This document shows, in pieces, positions 42,655 through 51,477 of a stretch of DNA of 64,000 nucleotides (its first letter is position 1; each line of letters begins with the position of its first letter). Below the pieces are notes generated by a model. It was not told the DNA's origin, ran no database searches, and worked only from the letters and a program-made list of their open reading frames with translations. The position numbers were made by a program, and so were the translations under genes. The DNA comes from Actinospineispora eucalypti (GTDB lineage: Bacteria > Actinomycetota > Actinomycetes > Mycobacteriales > Pseudonocardiaceae): NCBI GenBank assembly GCA_014208095.1, contig JACHMT010000001.1, forward strand, positions 2,542,001 to 2,606,000, written 5' to 3'.

Positions 42655-43044
42655 TCAGCGCAGGATGATGTCCGCGTTGTGGCCGTCGGAATGAGCCAGC
42701 CGTGTGTCCCGGGTCACCAGCGGACAGTCGAGGGCCTCGGCGAGCGCCACGTACGCGGCGTCGTAGGCCGATATGGCGTGCCGCAGCGAGAAGGCCCGCC
42801 GCCGGAACCCGTCGTCGAAGGCCCACCGCCGCAGCGGAAGGTCTTCGTAGTCGGTGAGCAGGTCTTGTGCCCGGCCGACGCTGAGCTGGCCGGCCAGGGT
42901 GAACCTCCGCAGCGTGGAGACCACCTCGACGTCCAGCAGGGTTGGGGCGTGCAGTTCGGCCGCCATCAGAAGTTCCCGGAGTTCGTCGGTACCGTCGAGG
43001 CCGCTGAGCGCGTCAATCAGCGCGGAGCAGTCCACCACCATCAA
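42655..43044 (-). CDS. PIN-domain toxin (VapC-like)
   Basis: The 129-residue PIN protein has the acidic quartet D5 (VVDCSALID), E40 (LDVEVVSTL), D95 (AYDAAYVALAE) and D113 (TRDTRLA). Family members are Mg-dependent RNases that cleave tRNA or mRNA. It overlaps the upstream antitoxin gene by four bases (ATGA). The target RNA is unknown. The two genes form a self-contained toxin-antitoxin unit between the ECF42 operon and pdxT. Confidence 0.92.
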   Translation of the reverse strand: MMVVDCSALIDALSGLDGTDELRELLMAAELHAPTLLDVEVVSTLRRFTLAGQLSVGRAQDLLTDYEDLPLRRWAFDDGFRRRAFSLRHAISAYDAAYVALAEALDCPLVTRDTRLAHSDGHNADIILR

Positions 43045-43283
43045 CGTGCGGACCCGTCCCGTTCTTCGCGGCCGACGCGTACCGCGTCGACGGCGGAGGC
43101 CTGAGCCCGCTCGGCTCGCTCGTTGGCACGTTTCAGCACCTCGGCGACAGTGGCCCTGGCGACCTCCCGGCTGAGCAGCTCCAGCAGGTAGCTGTTGAGT
43201 GACTGGCCCGCATCGGCCGCTCGCGCCTTCAGCCTGCGTCGGGTCTGTTCAGGCACGTTGCGGATCTGGATGAGCGACTCCAT
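43041..43283 (-). CDS. Ribbon-helix-helix antitoxin (FitA/VapB-like)
   Basis: The 80-residue protein has the ribbon-helix-helix sequence [20 protein letters not shown] and [15 protein letters not shown] at residues 3-41 and a charged C-terminus that would wrap the toxin. It starts with ATG, with TATTAT six bases upstream and no ribosome site, so the transcript may be leaderless. A palindrome at 43313-43324 is a likely operator. Confidence 0.9.
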   Translation of the reverse strand: MESLIQIRNVPEQTRRRLKARAADAGQSLNSYLLELLSREVARATVAEVLKRANERAERAQASAVDAVRVGREERDGSAR

Positions 43284-43351
43284 GCAAGCATAATAGCTGT
43301 AGAGTCATGCAAAATGCATGCATTGCACCCGGTCCACGTAACCTGGGAAGC
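43284..43351. promoter_or_regulatory. Divergent promoter between antitoxin gene and pdxT
   Basis: On the minus strand TATTAT (43295-43290) lies six bases before the antitoxin ATG. The 12-bp palindrome AATGCATGCATT (43313-43324) covers the expected -35 position. CATGCAA is repeated at 43281 and 43306. A pdxT promoter must lie nearby and may share the operator; pdxT has GGGAAG before its ATG. Confidence 0.55.
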
Positions 43352-43981
43352 ATGACGACGGTGGGTGTGCTGGCCCTGCAGGGCGACGTGCGTGAGCACC
43401 TCGCGGTGCTCACCGGCTGTGGGGTGCGGGCCGTGGCGGTGCGCCGCAAGAGCGAGCTGGACGCGGTGGACGCGCTGGTGCTGCCGGGTGGCGAGTCGAC
43501 CACGATGAGCCGGCTGCTGGAGACGTTCGAGCTGCTCGAGCCGTTGCGCGCGCGGCTGGCCGGCGGCATGCCCGCCTACGGTTCGTGCGCCGGGATGATC
43601 CTGCTGGCCAAGGACGTGCTGGACGGTCGCCCGGACCAGCAGCAGCTGGGCGCGCTGGACATCGTGGTGCGGCGCAACGCGTTCGGCCGGCAGGTGGACT
43701 CGTTCGAGACCGACCTGCCGTTCACCGGCCTGGACGACCCGGTGCACGCCGTGTTCATCCGCGCGCCTTGGGTGGAGAGCGCCGGCGGCGGCGTGCGGGT
43801 GTTGGCCACCGTGCCGCGCCAACCGGGCGCCGGAGCGGCCGAGGGTAGGATCGTTGCGGTTCGGCAGGGGATGGTGCTGGCTACCGCGTTCCATCCCGAG
43901 CTGACCGGCGACGGGCGGGTGCACCGCCTGTTCTGCGACCTGGTCCGGGGAGCGGAGCCGCCATACCGCGTGGCTGGCTAG
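43352..43981 (+). CDS. pdxT: Pyridoxal 5'-phosphate synthase, glutaminase subunit
   Basis: The 209-residue class I glutaminase provides ammonia to PdxS. Catalytic features are LPGGESTT near residues 46-53, the nucleophile cysteine in YGSCAGM, and the histidine and glutamate in [15 protein letters not shown] chose the ATG at 43352 because of GGGAAG upstream; an in-frame start 45 bases earlier is in the promoter region. It precedes yebC as in other actinobacteria. Its partner pdxS is 14.5 kb upstream. Confidence 0.96.
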   Translation: MTTVGVLALQGDVREHLAVLTGCGVRAVAVRRKSELDAVDALVLPGGESTTMSRLLETFELLEPLRARLAGGMPAYGSCAGMILLAKDVLDGRPDQQQLGALDIVVRRNAFGRQVDSFETDLPFTGLDDPVHAVFIRAPWVESAGGGVRVLATVPRQPGAGAAEGRIVAVRQGMVLATAFHPELTGDGRVHRLFCDLVRGAEPPYRVAG

Positions 43982-44011
43982 CGCCCGGACGCACCACGGC
44001 GAGAGGACACG

Positions 44012-44770
44012 ATGAGCGGCCACAGTAAATGGGCGACGACCAAGCACAAGAAGGCCGCCCTCGACGCCAAGCGCGGCAAGATGTTCGCCAAGCTGATCAA
44101 GAACATCGAGGTTGCCGCGCGTAACGGCGGCGGCGACCCGGCCGGCAACCCGACGCTCTACGACGCCATCCAGAAGGCCAAGAAGAGCTCGGTGCCGAAC
44201 GACAACATCGACCGGGCGATGAAGCGCGGCTCCGGCGCGGACGGCGGCGGCGCGGACTACCAGAACATCACCTACGAGGGCTACGGCCCGAACGGGGTCG
44301 CGGTGCTGGTCGAGTGCCTCACCGACAACCGCAACCGGGCCGCCTCCGAGGTGCGCACCGCGATGACCCGCAACGGCGGCACCATGGCCGACCCGGGCTC
44401 GGTGGCGTACCTGTTCACCCGCAAGGGCGTGGTGATCGTGCCGAAGACGGCCGGCTCGAGCAACGAGGACTCGATCCTGATGGCCGTGCTGGACGCCGGC
44501 GCCGAAGAGGTCAACGACCTGGGCGAGAGCTTCGAGGTGGTGTCCGAGGCGACCGACATGGTCGCCGTGCGCACCGCGCTGGTCGATGCCGGCATCGACT
44601 ACGACTCGGCCGACGCCACCTTCCTGCCCTCGGTCTCGGTGCCGCTGGACGCCGAGTCGGCGAGGAAGGTGTTCAAGCTGATCGAGGCGCTGGAAGACAG
44701 TGACGAGGTGCAGAACGTGTACGCCAACTTCGACGTCAGCGACGAGGTCCTGGCCCAGGTCGGCGACTAG
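44012..44770 (+). CDS. yebC: YebC/PmpR-family protein
   Basis: The 252-residue protein has the family start [33 protein letters not shown] and the typical [28 protein letters not shown]. YebC-family proteins act as transcriptional regulators or, by more recent work, as factors that relieve ribosome stalling. The gene precedes the ruv genes in most actinobacteria; here a sugar transporter cluster lies between them. Length and sequence are normal. Confidence 0.95.
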   Translation: MSGHSKWATTKHKKAALDAKRGKMFAKLIKNIEVAARNGGGDPAGNPTLYDAIQKAKKSSVPNDNIDRAMKRGSGADGGGADYQNITYEGYGPNGVAVLVECLTDNRNRAASEVRTAMTRNGGTMADPGSVAYLFTRKGVVIVPKTAGSSNEDSILMAVLDAGAEEVNDLGESFEVVSEATDMVAVRTALVDAGIDYDSADATFLPSVSVPLDAESARKVFKLIEALEDSDEVQNVYANFDVSDEVLAQVGD

Positions 44771-44885
44771 TCACGCCCCGTTCACGCTCAGGAATTCCGG
44801 CAACACGAGCGCCTATGGAGTATCGCGCGCCGTGACTTGCTCTTAATCTTGCGCCGAGTTGGACGAAGCGGTCCGAGGAGGGGAC

Positions 44886-45908
44886 ATGTCGCGTTCCGGA
44901 ATTCTGTTCAAGGTGGTTGCGGTGGCCGCCGCGGTGGTGTGCACGGTGGGGACGGCCGCGTGTACCGCGCAGCGCACGCCCGAGGCCGGTGGAGCGGGAG
45001 GGGGCGGCGCGGTGAAGGTCGGCCTGATCACCAAGACCGACACCAACCCGTACTTCGTCACCCTGCGCGATGCGGCCAAGGCGGCCGCGGCCAAGCAGGG
45101 CGTCGAGCTGATCGCGTTGGCCGGCAAGTTCGACGGGGACAACGAGGGCCAGGTCGCGGCCATCGAGAACCTCACCCAGCAGGGCGTGAAGGGCATCCTG
45201 ATCACGCCGAGCAACTCCACCGGCATCCTGGGCGCGCTCAAGCAGGCCAAGGACCGGGGCATCACGGTGATCGCGCTGGACACCGAGACCGACCCGAAGG
45301 ACGCGGTGGACGCCACCTGGGCCACCGACAACACCCAGGCCGGCGAAAAGCAGGGCGCCTACGTGAAGGCCGCGCTGAACGGCTCCGCGCCGAAGGTGAT
45401 CATGTTGGACGGCACCCCGGGCAGCGCGGTGGACGAGCAGCGCCACTCCGGCTTCCTCAGGGGCATCGGGCTGACCGACTCCTCGCCGGAGATCCTCGGC
45501 AAGGCGCCGACCCAGGGTGACCAGAACAAGGCGCAGCAGGCCATGGAGAACCTGCTGCAGCGGTCCACCGACGTGAACGCGGTCTACACGCTGAACGAGC
45601 CGAACGGCCGGGGCGCACACGCCGCGCTGGCCGCGAAGGGCCTGACCGGAAAGGTGGTCGTCGGCTCCATCGACGGCGGCTGCCAGGGCGTTCAGGACGT
45701 GCGGGACGGCAAGTACGCGGCCACCGTGATGCAGTTCCCGAAAAAGATGGCCGAGCTCGGGGTGAACGCCGTGGTGGAGTTCGCCAAGACCGGCACCCGG
45801 CCGTCCGGCTTCCACGACACCGCCTCGGAGCTGATCACCGACAAGCCGCTCGGCGGGCTGCCGGCCAAGGACACCGCCTGGGGCCTGCAGAACTGCTGGG
45901 GTAGCTGA
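44886..45908 (+). CDS. Sugar ABC transporter, substrate-binding lipoprotein
   Basis: The 340-residue protein has a lipoprotein signal with lipobox TAAC (C26) and a periplasmic-binding-protein fold of the ribose/fructose type (VGLITKTDTNPYFVTLRDAAKAAA, GILITPSNSTGI, VIALDTETDP, GSIDGGCQGVQDVRDG). It resembles FrcB-like proteins for fructose or related sugars. I chose the ATG at 44886 because GAGGAGGGG lies upstream. The genes for permease, ATPase and two kinases follow in one cluster, so the sugar is probably phosphorylated after uptake. The identity of the sugar is unknown. Confidence 0.9.
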   Translation: MSRSGILFKVVAVAAAVVCTVGTAACTAQRTPEAGGAGGGGAVKVGLITKTDTNPYFVTLRDAAKAAAAKQGVELIALAGKFDGDNEGQVAAIENLTQQGVKGILITPSNSTGILGALKQAKDRGITVIALDTETDPKDAVDATWATDNTQAGEKQGAYVKAALNGSAPKVIMLDGTPGSAVDEQRHSGFLRGIGLTDSSPEILGKAPTQGDQNKAQQAMENLLQRSTDVNAVYTLNEPNGRGAHAALAAKGLTGKVVVGSIDGGCQGVQDVRDGKYAATVMQFPKKMAELGVNAVVEFAKTGTRPSGFHDTASELITDKPLGGLPAKDTAWGLQNCWGS

Positions 45909-45909
45909 G

Positions 45910-46911
45910 GTGGTCGCACCGACCACAACGATGGCCAAGCGGGCCAGCGAATCCAGGCCCGGCCTGGCCGAGCTGGCCCTGCGCTACCCGGCGCTGGGCC
46001 CGGGCTGCGCCCTGCTGCTGGCCGGCGTGGTGTTCGCCGTCGCCAACGACCGGTTCCTGGCCGTGGACAACCTGAGCCTGGTGCTGGCCCAGTCACTGGT
46101 GGTGGGCACGCTGGCCCTGGGCCAGACCCTGGTCATCCTGACCGCCGGGATCGACCTGGGCAACGCGGCGATCATGGTGTTCGGCACGTTGCTGATGGCC
46201 AAGTTCGCGGCGGACGGGGCCGGGTTGCTGGCCCTGGTGTGCGGGGTGCTGCTGTGCGCGTTCTTCGGCGCGGTCTCCGGCGGGCTGGTCACCGGGCTCG
46301 GGCTGCCGCCGTTCATCGTCACGCTGGGCATGCTCACCGTGGTCACCGCATCAGGGCGGATCTACGCGGCCGGGCAGAGCTACCCGGTCACCGACGGGCT
46401 GCTGTCCGCGCTGGGTACCCGGTTCTACCTGTTCGGGCAGGTCGAGTTCACCGTCGGCATGGTGTTGGCGCTGCTCATGTTCGTGGCCGTCTGGTACCTG
46501 CTGACCCGCACCGCCTGGGGCCGGCACGTGTACGCGCTGGGCAACGACCCGGAGGCGGCCCGGCTCACCGGCATCCACGTGAACCGCACGCTGTTCAGCG
46601 TGTACCTGCTGGCCGGGGTGATCTACGGGATCGCCGCGTGGCAGGCCGTCGGCCGCATCCCCAACGCCGACCCGAACGCCTACCAGCTGGGCAACCTGGA
46701 CAGCATCACCGCCGTGGTGATCGGCGGGACGTCGCTGTTCGGCGGCCGGGGCGGGGTGTTCGGCACGCTGATCGGGGCGCTGCTGGTCGGCGTGTTGCGC
46801 AACGGGCTGACCCTGGTGGGCATCGACAGCCTGTACCAGGACGTGGCCACCGGCATCCTGGTGATCGTGGCGGTGGCGTTGGACCGGCTGGCCCGGCGGA
46901 GGTCGCGATGA
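45910..46911 (+). CDS. Sugar ABC transporter permease
   Basis: The 333-residue permease of the ribose/fructose type has about ten membrane spans and the family motifs TLVILTAGIDLGNAAIMV, GLPPFIVTLGMLTV, GRHVYALGNDPEAARLTGI and VVIGGTSLFGGRGGVFGTLIGALLVGVLRNGLTL. It starts with GTG one base after the binding-protein stop and overlaps the ATPase by four bases. Confidence 0.93.
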   Translation: MVAPTTTMAKRASESRPGLAELALRYPALGPGCALLLAGVVFAVANDRFLAVDNLSLVLAQSLVVGTLALGQTLVILTAGIDLGNAAIMVFGTLLMAKFAADGAGLLALVCGVLLCAFFGAVSGGLVTGLGLPPFIVTLGMLTVVTASGRIYAAGQSYPVTDGLLSALGTRFYLFGQVEFTVGMVLALLMFVAVWYLLTRTAWGRHVYALGNDPEAARLTGIHVNRTLFSVYLLAGVIYGIAAWQAVGRIPNADPNAYQLGNLDSITAVVIGGTSLFGGRGGVFGTLIGALLVGVLRNGLTLVGIDSLYQDVATGILVIVAVALDRLARRRSR

Positions 46912-47729
46912 CCGGGGAAGTGGTGCTCAAGGCGGAAGGCCTGGTCAAGCGGTACGGCAGCGTCACCGCGATCAACGGCGCCGACTTCGACCTGCGGGCC
47001 GGCGAGGTGCTCGCGGTGATCGGCGACAACGGTGCCGGCAAGTCCAGCCTGATCAAGGCGCTGTGCGGGGCGCTCATCCCGGACGAGGGCAGCATCTGGC
47101 TGGACGGCCAGCCGGTGCGCTTCCACTCGCCGCTGGACGCGCGCAACGCGGGCATCGAGACCGTCTACCAGACCCTGGCGGTGGCGCCGGCGATGGACAT
47201 CGCGGGCAACCTGTTCCTGGGCCGGGAGCGGCGCAGGCCGGGCCTGCTCGGCACGGTGTTCCGCACCCTGGACCACAAGGGCATGCGGGCCGAGGCGCAG
47301 CGCCAGCTGGACGCGCTGGGCGTGGCCACCGTGCAGAACATCGGCCAGCTGGTGGAGACGCTGTCCGGCGGGCAGCGGCAGGCGGTCGCGGTGGCCAGGG
47401 CGGCCATGTTCGCCCGCAAACTGGTGATCATGGACGAGCCGACCGCCGCGCTGGGCGTGCGCGAGTCGGGGATGGTGCTGGACCTGATCCGGCGCATCCG
47501 GGACAACGGGCTGCCGGTGGTGCTGATCAGCCACAACATGCCCCAGGTGTTCGAGATCGCGGACCGCATCCACGTGCACCGGCTGGGCCGGCGGGTGGCC
47601 GTGGTGCAGCCCGCCGACCACGCGATGAACGAGGTGGTGTCGCTGATGACCGGTGCACTGCGGCTGGCCGAGGACGGCAGCCTGGTGGACCAGACGGCCG
47701 AGCTGAACAACAACCGGTCCGCCGGGTGA
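46908..47729 (+). CDS. Sugar ABC transporter ATP-binding protein
   Basis: The 273-residue ATPase has a single ABC domain: Walker A GDNGAGKSS, signature LSGGQRQ, Walker B VIMDEPTAALG, and H-loop LISHN. The single-domain form is like FrcA rather than the two-domain RbsA, so two copies would form the active dimer. The ATG overlaps the permease stop; a longer frame upstream is a shadow. It overlaps the pfkB-type kinase gene by four bases. Confidence 0.93.
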   Translation: MTGEVVLKAEGLVKRYGSVTAINGADFDLRAGEVLAVIGDNGAGKSSLIKALCGALIPDEGSIWLDGQPVRFHSPLDARNAGIETVYQTLAVAPAMDIAGNLFLGRERRRPGLLGTVFRTLDHKGMRAEAQRQLDALGVATVQNIGQLVETLSGGQRQAVAVARAAMFARKLVIMDEPTAALGVRESGMVLDLIRRIRDNGLPVVLISHNMPQVFEIADRIHVHRLGRRVAVVQPADHAMNEVVSLMTGALRLAEDGSLVDQTAELNNNRSAG

Positions 47730-48745
47730 GCCGGCCGACCGGGCTGCTGTGCGTGGGCCTGACCACGCTGGACGTGGTGCACCACGTCAGCGGGCCGCCC
47801 CGGTGGGGCCGCAAGGAACGGACCCTGGGCGGCGAGCTGGTGGCCGGCGGCCCGGCGGCCAACGCGGCGGTCACGTCCGCGCGGCTGCTCCCCGGGGTGC
47901 GGCTGCTGACCGCCATCGGCACCGGTCCGGCCGCCGGCCCGGTGCGCGCCGACCTGGCCGCTCATTCGGTCCGGGTGGTCGACCTGGCGCCGCCGGACTG
48001 GCCGCTGCCGGTGGCCAGCGCCCTGGTCGACCCGGCCACCGGCGAACGCACGGTGGTCTCGCCCGGCGCGCTCGGCGCGGGCGGCGTCTCGGCCGGCGGG
48101 CGCGCGCTGGACGGCCTGCTGGATGGGGTCGGCCTGGTGCTGCTGGACGGCCACCACCCGGCGCTGGCCGCCGAGGTCGCGGCGCTGGCCGCGCGGGCCA
48201 GGGTGCCGGTGCTGCTGGACGCGGGCAGCTGGAAGGACGAGGTGGCCGAGCTGCTGCCCCGGGTGGCGCTGGCCGCCTGCTCGGCCGACTTCCAACCGCC
48301 GGGGCTGCGCCGCGCCGGGGACGACCCCGAGGGCGTGGCGACCGAGCTGCACCGACGAGGAGTGGCATCCGTGCTGGTCACGGACGGACCCCGGCCGATC
48401 ACCTGGCGCACCATGGACGGCCAGCGGGGCACCGTGCCGGTGCCTTCGGTGCGCGCGGTGGACACCCTGGGCGCCGGCGACGTCTTCCACGGTGCGCTGG
48501 CTGCGGCCCTGGTCGCGCGCGGCGGTTCGCTCGCCGGTTGTGCCGGGCTGGCCGCCGAGGTGGCCGCGGCGCGCTGTGCCCACCTGGGCTCCCGGGACTG
48601 GCTGGACACGCCCGAACTCACCGCGCTGGCCGCGAGGTTCGCCGCCCGGTCGAAGGGTCGCCCGGCCGGGGGTTCCCGCGGTGGGTCGCCGGGGCGGCGC
48701 GGCGGCTCGGTCGGCCGGCTGGCCTCCGGGGCGTGGCGGCGGTGA
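47726..48745 (+). CDS. PfkB-family carbohydrate kinase
   Basis: The 339-residue kinase has the PfkB N-terminal motif GGPAANAAV and the C-terminal catalytic motif DTLGAGDVFHGAL (near residues 246-258). It starts with GTG overlapping the ATPase stop. The C-terminal 40 residues are low-complexity (Gly/Arg/Ser) and end at the first of three 20-bp repeats. It probably phosphorylates the sugar brought in by the transporter. Confidence 0.9.
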   Translation: MSRPTGLLCVGLTTLDVVHHVSGPPRWGRKERTLGGELVAGGPAANAAVTSARLLPGVRLLTAIGTGPAAGPVRADLAAHSVRVVDLAPPDWPLPVASALVDPATGERTVVSPGALGAGGVSAGGRALDGLLDGVGLVLLDGHHPALAAEVAALAARARVPVLLDAGSWKDEVAELLPRVALAACSADFQPPGLRRAGDDPEGVATELHRRGVASVLVTDGPRPITWRTMDGQRGTVPVPSVRAVDTLGAGDVFHGALAAALVARGGSLAGCAGLAAEVAAARCAHLGSRDWLDTPELTALAARFAARSKGRPAGGSRGGSPGRRGGSVGRLASGAWRR

Positions 48746-48790
48746 CCGGAGCGTGGCGGTGGTGACTGGAGCGTGGCGGCGGTGACCCGG
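48731..48790 (+). repeat. Three tandem 20-bp repeats across a gene junction
   Basis: The units at 48731-48750, 48751-48770 and 48771-48790 are near-identical copies of GCGTGGCGGCGGTGACCGGA. The first contains the stop of the PfkB gene (TGA 48743-48745); the third contains both possible starts of the next kinase gene. The ancestral junction was probably a single copy with overlapping stop and start (GTGA). Confidence 0.9.
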
Positions 48791-49405
48791 GCGATCGACG
48801 CCGACCTGGTCGACCGGGCCTGCGCGCTGGCCGAGGGCAGGCGGGCGCTGCTCGGCATCGTCGGCCAGCCGGGTGCCGGGAAGTCCACGCTGGCCTCGGC
48901 CCTGCTGGCGGCGGCCACCGAGCGGGGTATAGCCACCGCGCTGGTCGGCATGGACGGCTTCCACATCGCCCACCGGGCGCTCACCGAGCTGGGCCTGGTC
49001 GAGGTGAAGGGCGCCCCGGAGACCTTCGACGCGGCCGGCTACGTGGCCCTGCTGCGCCGGTTGCGCGCGGCCGAGCCGCTGGTGTGGGCGCCGGAGTTCC
49101 GCCGGGAGATCGAGGACGCGATCCAGTCCGCCGTGCCGGTGGCGCGGGACGTGCGGCTGGTCATCACCGAAGGCAACTACCTGCTGCTGGACGGCGCGTG
49201 GCGGCCGGTGCGGGAGCTGCTGGACGAGACCTGGTACGTCGACGTCCCGGAGGAGCTGCGGCGGGAGCGGCTGGCCGCCCGGCACGAGTTCTACGGCCGC
49301 ACGCCCGAACAGGCCTGGGAGCGGACCCTCGGGTCCGACGAGCGCAACGCCCGCACCGTCGCCGCCACCCGCCCCCTGGCCGACGTGCTGGTGCCGGTGG
49401 GCTGA
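48773..49405 (+). CDS. Nucleoside/sugar kinase of the P-loop (PRK/pantothenate kinase-like) family
   Basis: The 210-residue protein has a P-loop GQPGAGKST (residues 31-39), MDGFHIAH, ITEGNYLLLD and DVPEELRRERLAARHEFYG, the typical uridine/pantothenate kinase-like layout. A similar P-loop kinase accompanies the frc-type sugar transporter in other bacteria. The start may be the GTG at 48773 or at 48782, both inside the last copy of the 20-bp repeat. It probably phosphorylates the same sugar or its product. Confidence 0.85.
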   Translation: MAAVTRAIDADLVDRACALAEGRRALLGIVGQPGAGKSTLASALLAAATERGIATALVGMDGFHIAHRALTELGLVEVKGAPETFDAAGYVALLRRLRAAEPLVWAPEFRREIEDAIQSAVPVARDVRLVITEGNYLLLDGAWRPVRELLDETWYVDVPEELRRERLAARHEFYGRTPEQAWERTLGSDERNARTVAATRPLADVLVPVG

Positions 49406-49417
49406 CTCGGCGCACCC

Positions 49418-50146
49418 TCAGCGCACCAGCGAAGGCGCGCCGAACCGGACCGGTACACCCGGTGAGTAGAGGATGCTGACCGGCGGGCCGGCCGGCTCCG
49501 GCAGGCCGGCGGCGGTGACCAGGCCGTCGTCCAGTTCCAGCAGTTCGGCGTGGTGCAGCGGCCACACCGGGTGCTCGTTCGGCAGGTACCAGGTGCGACC
49601 GTAGCCGGTCACGTGCAGGCCCCACCGGGCGGTCAGGAAGTGCTCGAGCTCGCCCGGCGCCTCCAGCGGCCGGCCCACCCGCACGGCCACGCGGCTGGCC
49701 GCGCGCCGGCGCCAGCGGCGGCGGCAGGTGTAGTGGACCACGTCCCCGTCCCGGCGCAGCCGCATCCTCGACCACAGGTACGGCAGCCGGACGCTCGCCC
49801 GGCCGATCAGCACCGGCAGCAGCCGGCTGGCGTCCAGCGACCGGAACACCACACCGCGCCGACCGTCGCCGTCCACCGAGTAGAGCCGCACGTTGGTCTC
49901 GAGGAAGGTGCCCAGGTACGGCACCCCCGGCCCGGCCAGCAACCCCGCGCCGCGCATCCGGAACGGCACCAGACCCACGTAGCTGGCCCCGTCCAGCGTG
50001 TCCGGGCGGGTGCCGGCGGGCAGCAACCCGGCCACCGCCGCCGGGTCCACCGGCCAGTGCAGGAAGGTCAGCTCCCGCCATTCCTGTACGAACGTCGACC
50101 GCATCACCGGCCGGGGCGTCAACGGGGTGACCGGCTCGACCGTCAT
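49418..50146 (-). CDS. DUF2071 (YqjF-like) protein
   Basis: The 242-residue soluble protein matches DUF2071: [54 protein letters not shown] and [14 protein letters not shown]. No function is established for the family; the fold resembles acetoacetate decarboxylase. The ATG at 50146 begins the family's usual N-terminus. An upstream extension is only the shadow of ruvC. It is convergent with the sugar transporter cluster and divergent from ruvC. Confidence 0.85.
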   Translation of the reverse strand: MTVEPVTPLTPRPVMRSTFVQEWRELTFLHWPVDPAAVAGLLPAGTRPDTLDGASYVGLVPFRMRGAGLLAGPGVPYLGTFLETNVRLYSVDGDGRRGVVFRSLDASRLLPVLIGRASVRLPYLWSRMRLRRDGDVVHYTCRRRWRRRAASRVAVRVGRPLEAPGELEHFLTARWGLHVTGYGRTWYLPNEHPVWPLHHAELLELDDGLVTAAGLPEPAGPPVSILYSPGVPVRFGAPSLVR

Positions 50147-50290
50147 ACCCGAAGCAGTACCACGTGCGTTTGCCCGAGCTCGTCGCCGAGGGGAGTGGCG
50201 CGGGCCGGCCGTGCGTGTCGCTCGGACGGGTCGCGGAGGCGCCGGGTAGCCTTCGACCTCGAACACTCGTTCGCGGAAGGGGGCGTCAAC

Positions 50291-50857
50291 GTGCGGGTGC
50301 TCGGCGTCGACCCGGGGTTGACCCGGTGCGGCATCGGCGTGGTCGACGGCGGCGGCGGCCGCGAGGTGCGCTGCGTCTGGTACGGCGTGGTGCGCACCCC
50401 GGCCGACCAGGACCTGTCCCGCCGGCTGCTCACCGTGGCGGACGCCGTGCAGGAGGCCATCGCCACCCACCGGCCGGACGTGGTCGCGGTGGAGCGGGTG
50501 TTCAGCCAGACCAACGTGCAGACCGTGATGGGCACCGCGCAGGCCAGCGGCGTGGTGGCACTGGCCGCCGCGCGCGCCGGGTTGGACGTGGTGTTCCATA
50601 CCCCGAGCGAGGTGAAGGCCGCCGTCACCGGGTCCGGGCGGGCCGGCAAGGAACAGGTGGCCACGATGGTGGCCAAGCTGCTCAAGCTGTCCGAGAAGCC
50701 CCGCCCGGCGGACGCGGCCGACGCGCTCGGGCTGGCCATCTGCCACTGCTGGCGGGGGCCGATGATGGCGCGCATGGCGGAGGCCAACGCGCGGGCCAAG
50801 GAACTGGCCAAGGCGCACCGCGCCCGGCTGGCCGAGGCCGCGAAGGCGAGGAGATGA
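50291..50857 (+). CDS. ruvC: Holliday junction endodeoxyribonuclease
   Basis: The 188-residue nuclease resolves Holliday junctions made by RuvAB branch migration. Its N-terminus [15 protein letters not shown] carries the first catalytic aspartate (D7); [10 protein letters not shown] and [14 protein letters not shown] carry the others. The GTG at 50291 has GGAAGGGGG upstream. It overlaps ruvA by four bases. Confidence 0.97.
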   Translation: MRVLGVDPGLTRCGIGVVDGGGGREVRCVWYGVVRTPADQDLSRRLLTVADAVQEAIATHRPDVVAVERVFSQTNVQTVMGTAQASGVVALAAARAGLDVVFHTPSEVKAAVTGSGRAGKEQVATMVAKLLKLSEKPRPADAADALGLAICHCWRGPMMARMAEANARAKELAKAHRARLAEAAKARR

Positions 50858-51477
50858 TCACGGTGATATCGAGCGTGCGCGGGCCCGTACTGGTCATCGG
50901 TCTGGACCACGCGGTGGTCGAGGTGGGCGGCATCGGGCTGGCCGTGCACGCCACCCCCGGCACGCTGGCCACGCTGCGCCGGGGCGAGGAGGCCCGGCTG
51001 GCCACCGCGCTGGTGGTGCGCGAGGACTCGCTCACCCTGTACGGCTTCGCCGACGCGGAGGCCAGCGAGCTGTTCGGCCTGCTGCAGACGGTGAACGGGG
51101 TCGGCCCCCGGTTGGCCCTGGCAATACTGGCGGTGCTGGAGCCGGAGGCGCTGTGCCGGGCGCTGGCCGACCGGGACACCGCCGCGATCAAGCGGGTGCC
51201 CGGGGTCGGGCCGAAGATGGCCGAGCGGCTGGTGCTGGAGCTGCGGGACAAGGTGGCCACCGTGGCCAGGGTGCCGGCGGCCGTAGGCGCTCAAGGTGCC
51301 GCCCCGCACACCGGCCGGGACCACGTGGTGGAGGCGCTGGTCGGCCTGGGGTTCGCCGCCAAGCAGGCGGAACAGGCGGTGGATGCGGTGCTCGCCGAGT
51401 CGGGCGGCAACGGCGGCCCGGTGGACACCGCCGCGGCGCTGCGTTCCGCGCTCAACCGGCTGGGTAAGGCGCGGTGA
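50854..51477 (+). CDS. ruvA: Holliday junction branch-migration protein RuvA
   Basis: The 207-residue protein binds the junction and loads RuvB. The N-terminal OB-fold ([28 protein letters not shown]) is followed by the two helix-hairpin-helix motifs ([36 protein letters not shown]) and the C-terminal RuvB-binding domain ([21 protein letters not shown]). The ATG overlaps the ruvC stop and the gene overlaps ruvB by four bases. Confidence 0.97.
   Translation: MITVISSVRGPVLVIGLDHAVVEVGGIGLAVHATPGTLATLRRGEEARLATALVVREDSLTLYGFADAEASELFGLLQTVNGVGPRLALAILAVLEPEALCRALADRDTAAIKRVPGVGPKMAERLVLELRDKVATVARVPAAVGAQGAAPHTGRDHVVEALVGLGFAAKQAEQAVDAVLAESGGNGGPVDTAAALRSALNRLGKAR

Noticed and set aside
42655..43283. 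Part of a phage or integrative element
   Set aside because: The toxin-antitoxin pair stands alone; no integrase, att repeat or phage gene is visible nearby.
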